From: Flavobacterium soli DSM 19725
GTDB lineage: Bacteria > Bacteroidota > Bacteroidia > Flavobacteriales > Flavobacteriaceae
Direction: 5' to 3'
NCBI RefSeq assembly: GCF_000422705.1
Contig: NZ_AUGO01000013.1
Span: 1-64,000 of the forward strand
Length of the DNA stretch: 64,000 nt
The position numbers were made by a program, and so were the translations under genes. The notes below the pieces were generated by a model, which made no database searches, was not told where the DNA came from, and saw only the letters and a program-made list of their open reading frames with translations. Below are positions 7,038 to 15,800 of this stretch, one piece after another; the first letter of the stretch is position 1, and each line of letters starts with the position of its first letter.

Positions 7038-9485
7038 ATGTATTCTATGGTAATGAATTCTACCCTCCAAAAATCCAAGATTCTTTTATTATTATTGTTT
7101 TTTGCGTTTCTCCCTACACTCAGTGTAAAAGCGCAAACAAGAATCTATGCCACCTCCATTACTTCACAAAGTGAAGTGGACGACTCGGCAAATGCTATTG
7201 ATGAAAATATGACAACGAGAGCCCGAATTAGGGCAAGTTCAGGTGTAGCTCTAGGTCTAGGAGCCTACTCGGGACACCTTGAAATTAAATTTGATGACGT
7301 TCTAGCGGCAAACACTACCAGCTATGTTAAGATAGCCACCGACGACAATCTGCTACCGTTCCTATTAGGTGGGGGCCTTGGTGGATTGCTTGCAGATGTC
7401 GGCGGTGTAGTGCTTGTTGGCAATCAAGAATTCACTGTGCAAGCTAAAAATGTGAACACAGTGGTACTGGAAGGCGAAAGCTCGGACAGTTCTGACTTTG
7501 ATGGCAATAGCCTCAGGGTAGTGACAAATGCGGCTGGAGAGTATTTTTTGGCCATCACGCCAAGTGCACCTTATGATCGCATCCGCCTTACTAATGAAAT
7601 CGGATCTCTTCTAGGATTATTCAATATACGTCGACTCGATGTGTATGAAGCCTATTATGTAGAGGACCCTGCCAATTGTGGTACAGCAGCTTTCACTTCT
7701 TTTAGCGGATCAGGAATAACTTTGGATCTGCTAGAACTTGCTTCGGCAGGAGTTGAAAATCCTGAATTTGCGATTGATGCTAACCCCGCTACTCATTCTA
7801 CTTTGAGCCAAGGGATTCTTGGTGTGGCAGCTTCTATAGAACAAACCGTTTACTTTGAAGGGCTTTCGGATGTTTCAGACCAGTATGCCGTTCGCCTTCG
7901 ATTAGCTCAAACTTTAGTCGATCTAAATATTGCAAATAACATAACTGTAACGGGCTTTAACGGAGCAAACCAGGTTTTTAGTTCTAATTTAGGTACACTC
8001 TTGACGCTGAATTTGCTTTCTCTTCAAGGAGATGAAATTATGACTATTCCTGTAAACCCGGGTGTTCCAGTAGATAGGATCAGTGTTCGTTTTGCATCCT
8101 TGGTAAGTCTGTCAGCCTTGCAAAATCTTGACTTTTTTGGCATAACCAGAACACCTGGGCAACCGTTGATTACGGATCCAGCTACAGCAGATGCTCAAGT
8201 TTGCGAAGGCGAAACAGCGTCACTATTAGCTGATACTCCTGTTGGAAATGAATTGCGTTGGTATGATGCTGCAACTGCAGGAACATTATTGGAAACAGTA
8301 GCGGCAGGTGCTCCATTTGTTACGCCATCATTAACAAATACTACAATCTATTATGTTGCTTCAGCAAGAATTGGGTGTCCTGAAGAATCGGCTAGAGTAG
8401 CCGTTACGGTTACTGTAAATTCAGTTGCTACGCCAACAACTACTGATACTACTCAGGATTTTTGTTCCTATACGCTTCCAACTCTTGCCAGTTTACAAGT
8501 AAATGAAGGAGATTTAGTTTATTATGATGCTGCAACAGCAGGAAATCTTCTTCCTTCAACCACTTTATTGGCAAATGCGACAACTTATTATGTAGCTATC
8601 GCTGATGCCGGAACGGGTTGCGAAAGTACCGTTCGATTAGCGATCACTGTTAGCCTTGCCGACTTATGTAGTACAAATGTTACCGCAAAAATGATGTTGC
8701 AAGGAGCTCTTTTTGGAGCAGGTGGTGGACTTATGCGTGACGATCTTCGTGTGAAAGGATTGATTCCTTTGGCACAGCCTTACAGTAGCTCACTAAACGA
8801 ACGCTTTACCCATGTAAATGGAGGAGGAACTGAAACCACGACTCAAGCTGTGCTTGATGCTAACGATGGAACAGGTGATGCAATTGTGGACTGGGTTTTC
8901 CTTGAGTTCAGAGAAGCTGCCAACAACCAAAACATAGTGAGAACAGTATCGGCACTTTTGCAAAGAGACGGTGATGTAGTAGCTGCTGATGGTGGTGCTT
9001 TAACAGTTGACCTTCCAGGAACATTCCTGATTGCCATAAAACACAGAAACCACTTTGGTGCACTTTCTAGTACGGCTGTAACGGTAACAAATGCAGCAGT
9101 AACATTGGATTTTACCACATTAACAAATGATGATTTGTTTTCAAACCCAGGTTTTTCTGGACAAGTGTCGATGACGACAATAGGAGGGAACAAGGCTTTG
9201 TACTCCGGTAATGCCAATTTTGATATCCGTATCAAATATGATGGCGTAGCCAATGACCGACAAATGACGGCCAGCCAAGTGCTATCCCACCCAAACAATA
9301 CGGGCTTGATTTTAAATTTTGCCAATGCTGAAGGATACTATTCAGGAGACATCAATATGGATGGAGTTGTATTGTATGATGGTGCCAATAACGACAGGCA
9401 ACTGATTTTGAATACGGTTTTAACCTATCCACTGAATCTCAATTTGCTGACAAATTACAACGGACTGCTTGAGCAGATGCCTTAA
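7038..9485 (+). CDS. Secreted Ig-like repeat surface protein (adhesin-like), first of three
   Basis: An 815-residue exported protein. The signal peptide is KSKILLLLLFFAFLPTLSVKAQ; ATGs at codons 1, 4 and 6 are all possible starts. Two related domains of ~150 residues follow, each containing an 'A-I-D-x-N-x-x-T' motif (ANAIDENMTTRA, FAIDANPATHST) like discoidin/galactose-binding-like modules; this assignment is tentative. Then come two Ig-like repeats of the CHU_C-associated type (VCEGETASLLAD...RWYDAATAGT, and TPTTTDTTQDFC...YYDAATAG...TTYYVA). The last ~270 residues (MLQGALFGAGGGLMRDDLR to EQMP) include IVDWVFLEFRE and AIKHRNHFG and two dockerin-like segments (KYDGVANDRQ, GDINMDGVVLYDGANNDRQ). 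The tail is shared with the next protein. No standard T9SS domain is seen. Likely surface adhesin or matrix protein. Confidence 0.8.
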   Translation: MYSMVMNSTLQKSKILLLLLFFAFLPTLSVKAQTRIYATSITSQSEVDDSANAIDENMTTRARIRASSGVALGLGAYSGHLEIKFDDVLAANTTSYVKIATDDNLLPFLLGGGLGGLLADVGGVVLVGNQEFTVQAKNVNTVVLEGESSDSSDFDGNSLRVVTNAAGEYFLAITPSAPYDRIRLTNEIGSLLGLFNIRRLDVYEAYYVEDPANCGTAAFTSFSGSGITLDLLELASAGVENPEFAIDANPATHSTLSQGILGVAASIEQTVYFEGLSDVSDQYAVRLRLAQTLVDLNIANNITVTGFNGANQVFSSNLGTLLTLNLLSLQGDEIMTIPVNPGVPVDRISVRFASLVSLSALQNLDFFGITRTPGQPLITDPATADAQVCEGETASLLADTPVGNELRWYDAATAGTLLETVAAGAPFVTPSLTNTTIYYVASARIGCPEESARVAVTVTVNSVATPTTTDTTQDFCSYTLPTLASLQVNEGDLVYYDAATAGNLLPSTTLLANATTYYVAIADAGTGCESTVRLAITVSLADLCSTNVTAKMMLQGALFGAGGGLMRDDLRVKGLIPLAQPYSSSLNERFTHVNGGGTETTTQAVLDANDGTGDAIVDWVFLEFREAANNQNIVRTVSALLQRDGDVVAADGGALTVDLPGTFLIAIKHRNHFGALSSTAVTVTNAAVTLDFTTLTNDDLFSNPGFSGQVSMTTIGGNKALYSGNANFDIRIKYDGVANDRQMTASQVLSHPNNTGLILNFANAEGYYSGDINMDGVVLYDGANNDRQLILNTVLTYPLNLNLLTNYNGLLEQMP

Positions 9486-9540
9486 AGAATTTATAGAGAA
9501 AAAAAAGTTTTACCCCACCAACCCCAACCTTTTATAAATT

Positions 9541-12500
9541 ATGAAAAAAAATATCCTGAAGGCTTTCCTAATGGTTATTATGCTATTTGGAATACAGCAA
9601 GCAAATGCTCAGCAAATCGAACTTAATGTAACTTTCAATCCTTCCATGTGCCACTATGAGGTGTATGCAAGACCTGATTTTACACAAAACAATTTTATTT
9701 TGGCAGGAGGGAGTCAAGTGACCATCTTACTTCCTAGTAGTGTTGATAATTCTTCTGTTCTAATAACAAATGTCAACGGAGGTCCTTGGTCAGATAATTC
9801 ACAGGTGTATGCTCCAGCAGCATTACCTGCAAATGACTTTCATGCCTTGTCAACCAATGGTTCTACAGTAAATTTCGTTACTGGCGTAGAGCTATTGTTA
9901 TTTACTTTCGAACTTCCAGGCGGCTCTTGTTGTGCTGCGGGAGTAAGGTTGTTTAACAATACGACCGATCCCCAATCAAGTGACCCAGGCATGGGAGGCG
10001 GAGATTTTAACAATTATGTCGCCAATGCCTTGTCGCTAAACGATCTTTACTTAGGGAATTATAATAACGGCGGTACTATTTGTGATCCGTGTCTTATAAA
10101 TCCCGTTGCAGTTCCTACAACTACTGACCCGACTCAGGATTTTTGCCTCATAGATGCACCAACCTTAGCCGATTTGCAGGTAAATGAAACCAATATTAGA
10201 TGGTATGCAGCTGCAAGTGGAGGAACTCCATTGCTAAATACTACGGCTTTGGTTTCTGGAACGACCTATTATGCTGCACAATTTGAACTTATTGATGATT
10301 GTGAAAGTGCTACACGTTTGGCCATTACTGCCACAGTTGGTAATGCTGCAACTCCAACAACAACCGATACTACCCAAGATTTCTGTCTTATTGATGCTCC
10401 AACTGTAGGAAACATTCAAGTGAACGAAGCTGGAGTAATTTGGTACACAGCAGCAACAGGAGGATCGGTCGTGGCAAATGCTTCTGCTTTAGTAAGCGGT
10501 ACTACTTATTATGCTTCGCAAACCATTGGCGGATGCCCAAGTGCTACACGTCTTGCAGTAACCGTAACGGTGAATAATGCTGCAACTCCAACAACAACTG
10601 ATACCACTCAAGATTTTTGTCTTATAGATAGTCCAACTGTTAGTGACTTACAAGTAAACGAAGCAGGTGTGGTTTGGTATACAGCTGCAACAGGCGGAGC
10701 TTTAATCGCTGGAAATACCGCTATAGTAAGCGGAACGACCTATTATGCTTCGCAAACCATTGGTGGATGTCCAAGTGCTACTCGTCTTGCCGTAACGGCA
10801 ACAGTAGGAAACGCTCCAACGCCAACTACTACTGACTCTACTCAAGATTTTTGCCTTATTGATGCACCAACGGTAGGGGATATCCAAGTTAATGAAACGG
10901 GAATAACGTGGTATAGTGCCGCAACTGGCGGAGTTGTTGTAGCCAATGGAACAGCTCTATCAAGCGGAACTACCTATTATGCTTCGCTAACAGATGCTGG
11001 TACAGGTTGCGAAAGTGCTACACGTTTAGCGGTAACCGTAACTGTAGGAAATGCTACAACTCCAACAACTACTGATACTACACAAGATTTTTGTCTTATA
11101 GATGCTCCAACAGTGAGTGATATTCAAGTGAATCAAGCTGGGATTACATGGTATACTGCAGCTACAGGCGGTTCAGTAGTAGCTGGAAATACAGCCTTAG
11201 TTAGCGGAACAACCTACTATGCTTCACAAACCTTAGGAAGCTGTCAAAGTGCTACACGTTTGGCAGTAACCGTAACGGTAGGAAATGCTGCAACTCCAAC
11301 AACAACCGACACTACCCAAGAATTTTGTCTTATCTTGAATCCACTTGTTAGCGCTATACAAGTCAATGAAGCTGGAGTAACATGGTACAATGCCGCCAAT
11401 GGAGGTTCGGCTGTAGCCAATAACACACCTCTAGTAAATGGAACTACCTATTATGCTTCGCTAACAGATATTGCTTCAGGTTGTGAAAGTGCAACTCGTC
11501 TAGCTGTAACGGTAACGGTAGCCAATGCGACAACACCAACAACTACTGACACTACACAAGATTTTTGTCTTGTAGATAACCCAACGGTGAATGATATTCA
11601 AGTTAATGAGGCAGGGATTGTTTGGTTTACCGCTGCAACTGGCGGTAGTGTAGTAGCAGGTAATACAGCTCTTGTGAGTGGTACAACTTACTATGCTTCT
11701 CAAACAATTGGCGAATGCGAAAGTGCTACTCGTTTGGCTGTAACGGTAACTGTTGGAAATGCTGCGACACCAACTACAGACAACCCAACACAGCAATTCT
11801 GTTCTTATAATAACCCAACATTGAACTCAATAGATGTGAATGAAGCAGGAGTAATCTGGTATGCAGCAGCTACTGGAGGAACAGCACTTGCAGCAAACAC
11901 ACCATTAGTAAATGGAACAACCTATTATGGCGTTTTGGTAAACCAAGGTTGTGAAAGTGCAACTCGATTAGCCGTTACGGTAAACCTATCGAACCTGTGT
12001 GATGTGACACTAAATTTAAAAGCCATGTTGCAAGGGGCTCTTTACGGAACATCAAACGGATTGATGCGTGATAATTTAAGAACATTGGATCTTATTCCGC
12101 TCAACCAACCTTACAGTAGTGCACTCAACATGAGGTTCACTCATGTAAATGGAGGTGGTGCTGAAACGACAACATCGGCAGTTTTAAGCGTAAGCGGAGG
12201 AGCTGCAATTGTAGACTGGGTATTCCTAGAATTTAGAGAAGTTGCCGCTCCACATTCGGTTTTTAAAACGGCATCTGCTTTATTGCGTCGTGATGGAACT
12301 ATCGTGGCTGGAGATGGTGGAGCATTAGTAATCTCTAATCTTCCAGAGAATTTCCTAGTAGCAATCAAACATAGAAACCATTTCGGAACCATGATAGCTG
12401 AAGCAGTAACGGTAGAAAATAATACTGTTACGCTTGATTATACAACAATGGATAGCAATGACTTTTATGTCCTTTCTGGAACATCTGCCGGAATTCCAAG

Positions 12501-12813
12501 TGTAAGTATAAGTGGTATGAATGCCATGAGAGCTGGAAATGCAAATTTTGACCGTCGAATCAAATATGATGGGGTTAATAATGACCGACAGATACAAGGA
12601 TCCCAAGTGCTTTCGCATTCAGGAAATTCAGGTAATGTATTGAATTATGCAGGAGCCGAAGGGTATTTTTCTGGAGATATTAATATGGATGGAAAAGTAC
12701 TATATGATGGTGCTAACAACGATAGACAAATCATTTTGAATATAGTGGTAACCTATCCGATGAATACTGGAACACTTGCCAATTATAACGATTTGGTAGA
12801 ACAGATTCCTTAA
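9541..12813 (+). CDS. Secreted protein with 8 Ig-like repeats and dockerin-like tail
   Basis: A 1090-residue exported protein. Signal peptide MKKNILKAFLMVIMLFGIQQANAQ. A ~150-residue N-terminal module (YEVYARPDFTQNNFILAGG ... GPWSDNSQVYAP ... NYNNGG) occurs once here and twice in the next protein. Eight Ig-like repeats of ~78 residues follow, each starting TPTTTDTTQDFC and containing Q-V-N-E-x-G-V-x-W-Y, ATGG, SGTTYYAS and ATRLAVTVTV. The C-terminal ~270 residues match the tail of the upstream protein (MLQGALYGTSNGLMRDNLR, IVDWVFLEFRE, GDINMDGKVLYDGANNDRQ). The gene is 55 bases downstream of its paralog and 59 upstream of the next. Cys pairs at fixed places suggest one disulfide per repeat. 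Probably a cell-surface fibre or adhesin; ligand unknown. Confidence 0.82.
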   Translation: MKKNILKAFLMVIMLFGIQQANAQQIELNVTFNPSMCHYEVYARPDFTQNNFILAGGSQVTILLPSSVDNSSVLITNVNGGPWSDNSQVYAPAALPANDFHALSTNGSTVNFVTGVELLLFTFELPGGSCCAAGVRLFNNTTDPQSSDPGMGGGDFNNYVANALSLNDLYLGNYNNGGTICDPCLINPVAVPTTTDPTQDFCLIDAPTLADLQVNETNIRWYAAASGGTPLLNTTALVSGTTYYAAQFELIDDCESATRLAITATVGNAATPTTTDTTQDFCLIDAPTVGNIQVNEAGVIWYTAATGGSVVANASALVSGTTYYASQTIGGCPSATRLAVTVTVNNAATPTTTDTTQDFCLIDSPTVSDLQVNEAGVVWYTAATGGALIAGNTAIVSGTTYYASQTIGGCPSATRLAVTATVGNAPTPTTTDSTQDFCLIDAPTVGDIQVNETGITWYSAATGGVVVANGTALSSGTTYYASLTDAGTGCESATRLAVTVTVGNATTPTTTDTTQDFCLIDAPTVSDIQVNQAGITWYTAATGGSVVAGNTALVSGTTYYASQTLGSCQSATRLAVTVTVGNAATPTTTDTTQEFCLILNPLVSAIQVNEAGVTWYNAANGGSAVANNTPLVNGTTYYASLTDIASGCESATRLAVTVTVANATTPTTTDTTQDFCLVDNPTVNDIQVNEAGIVWFTAATGGSVVAGNTALVSGTTYYASQTIGECESATRLAVTVTVGNAATPTTDNPTQQFCSYNNPTLNSIDVNEAGVIWYAAATGGTALAANTPLVNGTTYYGVLVNQGCESATRLAVTVNLSNLCDVTLNLKAMLQGALYGTSNGLMRDNLRTLDLIPLNQPYSSALNMRFTHVNGGGAETTTSAVLSVSGGAAIVDWVFLEFREVAAPHSVFKTASALLRRDGTIVAGDGGALVISNLPENFLVAIKHRNHFGTMIAEAVTVENNTVTLDYTTMDSNDFYVLSGTSAGIPSVSISGMNAMRAGNANFDRRIKYDGVNNDRQIQGSQVLSHSGNSGNVLNYAGAEGYFSGDINMDGKVLYDGANNDRQIILNIVVTYPMNTGTLANYNDLVEQIP
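10108..11985 (+). repeat. Eight tandem Ig-like repeat units (~235 bp each)
   Basis: In-frame tandem units encoding the TPTTTDTTQDFC-type Ig-like domain. Units differ by up to several codons in length and are moderately diverged at the DNA level, unlike the tighter block in the downstream gene. Confidence 0.85.
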
Positions 12814-12872
12814 TTGGATGACCATTTTACAAAATGTTTGATATGATAATTTTAACTTTTATAAAAGTGCGT

Positions 12873-15800
12873 ATGAAAAGTTTTATACTTAAAATGCTAA
12901 TCCTAGGACTAACGTTCTTTGCTGCGATAGATTTCTATTCGCAAGATATAGACCTTACCCTAAAGTATATACCCGAAACCAACCTGTATGAAGTATATGC
13001 TCGTCCTGATTTCAGCCAGAACAATTTCTTCTTGGCTGGAGGTAGTCAGATTACCGTAGTACTTCCTGCTTCAGCACCAGATACCGGGTTGGCAGTAGTT
13101 TCAGTTAATGGTGGTCCATGGTCAGATAATTCACAGGTTTATGCTCCTTTGGCAGCAACCACAAGTGATTTTCATGGAATTGCAACTAACGGTTCACAAG
13201 TTAATCTTGTAACGGGAGCCGAATTGTTACTTTTTCGTTTCTCATTAGCTGCTGGTTGTGTACCAGGAGTGAGAATCTTCAACAATGCCACCGATCCAGG
13301 TTCAGGAGCTCCAGGTATGAATGGAGCAGGATTTGGCAATTATGTTGGTAATGTCTTTACATTAGAAGACCATTATGGAGAAAATTATAATAATTCAGGT
13401 ACAGTATGTGGTCCTGTAGATGACGATGGGGACGGTGTCAATCAAGGTGTCGATCCTGATGACAATGATCCTTGTGTACCAAATCCTAATTTTGCAACCT
13501 GTGATCAGGATAACGACGGATTAACCAATCAGGAAGAAATTGCCATTGGTACAAATCCAACAAATCCAGACACCGATGGCGATGGAATAAACGACGGAAC
13601 CGAAGTATTAAATGGTTCAAATCCTTTAAATCCATGTGATCCAAATCCTGCGAATCCAGCTTGTGTGGTAGATCCAGAAGTTGAGTTTACCATCAAGTTC
13701 AACCCAGTGACGTGCACCTATGAGGTATATGCATTACCAAACTTCACCCAGAATAATTTCTTTATTGCTGGTGGTAGCCAAATTACAGTGGCAATACCAT
13801 CTCTTGCAGGCAATCAGCCTTTAGTGATTACAACCCTTGCAGGAGGTGTATGGACGGATAATTCGCAAGTTTATGGACCAGGAGCTTCTCCTTCAAATGA
13901 TTTCCATGCGATTTCTAGTGATGGTTCTATGATCAATTTTGTTCAGGATACTGAGATTCTATTGTTTACGTTCCAATTGCCAGGAGGTGTTTGCTGTTTG
14001 GAAGGTGTAAGGCTTTTCGAAAATGATACAGATCCTGACTCTTCCGATACAGGAATGAGTGATGGAGATTTTGATAATTATTTTGCCAATATCTTTATCA
14101 TGGATAACTTCTATGAAGGCAACTATAATAACGACGGACTTCTTTGTGATGAGTGCCAAATCAATCCTTTAGCACCACCGACAGCGACTGACGTAACCCA
14201 AGATTTCTGTGTGATCAATGCTCCAACATTGGCTTCTATCGTATTAAATGAAACCAATATAAGATGGTATGCTGTAGCAACTGGTGGTCTATTACTTCCA
14301 ATTACAACGCCACTTGTAGACGGTATGGTGTATTATGCAGCACAATTTGATCCTTTGAATAACTGTGAAAGCGATACAAGATTGGCGATCACGGTAGCTG
14401 TAGATGACGCTCCAACACCAACTACAACCGATACTACCCAGGATTTCTGTCAAGCAGATGCTCCAACGGTAGCCGATATCCAAGTAAATGAAACAGGAGT
14501 AACCTGGTACACAGCAGCAACAGCCGGAACTGTAGTTCCAGCAACAACTGCCTTGGTAACAGCAACAACTTATTACGGTTCATTAACCGATGCCGTAACA
14601 GGATGTGAAAGCAGTATCCGACTTGCCGTGACGGTAACAGTAGGAAACGCTCCAACACCAACTACAACCGATACTACCCAAGATTTCTGTCAAGCAGATG
14701 TTCCAACGGTAGCCGATATCCAAGTAAATGAAACAGGAGTAATCTGGTACACTGCAGCAACAGGTGGAACCATAGTTCCAGTAACAACTGCATTGGTAAG
14801 TGGAACGACCTATTATGCTTCTCTAACCGATGCCGTAACAGGATGTGAAAGCAGTATCCGACTTGCCGTAACGGTAACAGTAGGAAACGCTCCAACACCA
14901 ACGACGACGGATACTACCCAAGATTTCTGTCAGGCTGATAACCCAACGGTAGCCGATATCCAAGTAAATGAAACTGGAGTAATCTGGTATACTGCAGCAA
15001 CGGGTGGAACTGTAGTTCCAGCAGCAACTGCATTGTTAACTGGAACAACTTATTATGCAACACTAATCGATGCAGTAACTGGATGCGAAAGCACAACCAG
15101 ATTAGCAATAACGATAACTGTTGGCGATGCTCCAACACCAACTACAACCGATACTACCCAGGATTTCTGTCAAGCAGATGCTCCAACGGTAGCCGATATC
15201 CAAGTAAATGAAATAGGAGTAATCTGGTACACTGCAGCAACAGGCGGAACCGTGATTCCAGCAACAACTGCCTTGGTAACAGGAACAACTTATTACGGTT
15301 CATTAACCGATGTCGTAACTGGTTGTCAAAGCAGTATCCGACTTGCTGTAATAATTACAGTAGGAAATGCTCCAACACCAACTACAACCGATACTACCCA
15401 AGATTTCTGTCAAGCAGATGTTCCAACGGTAGCCGATATCCAAGTAAATGAAACAGGTGTAGTTTGGTACACTGCAGCAACAGGCGGAACCATAGTTCCA
15501 GCAACAACTGCATTGGTAAGTGGAACGACCTACTATGCTTCATTAACGGATGCATTCACAGGTTGCGAAAGTGCAATACGATTAGCTGTTACAGTAACAA
15601 TCGGTTCGGCTTCGACACCAACTACGAATGATGCAACACAACAATTCTGTGCTGTAAACAATCCAACTATTGCTGATATTCAAGTAAATCAAGCAGGTGT
15701 AGTTTGGTACAATGCTGCAACAGGTGGAGCACCTCTTCCAGCTACAACACCATTGTCAGATGATATGACCTATTATGGAAGTCTAACGGTTAATGGATGC

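Noticed and set aside
14434..15141. Three minus-strand ORFs of 75 codons in the Ig-repeat region
   Set aside because: They are identical shadows of the repeated coding sequence on the other strand.
14408..15607. Considered as a CRISPR-like or mobile repeat
   Set aside because: The 240-bp period keeps the reading frame and codes for Ig-like domains inside one long gene.
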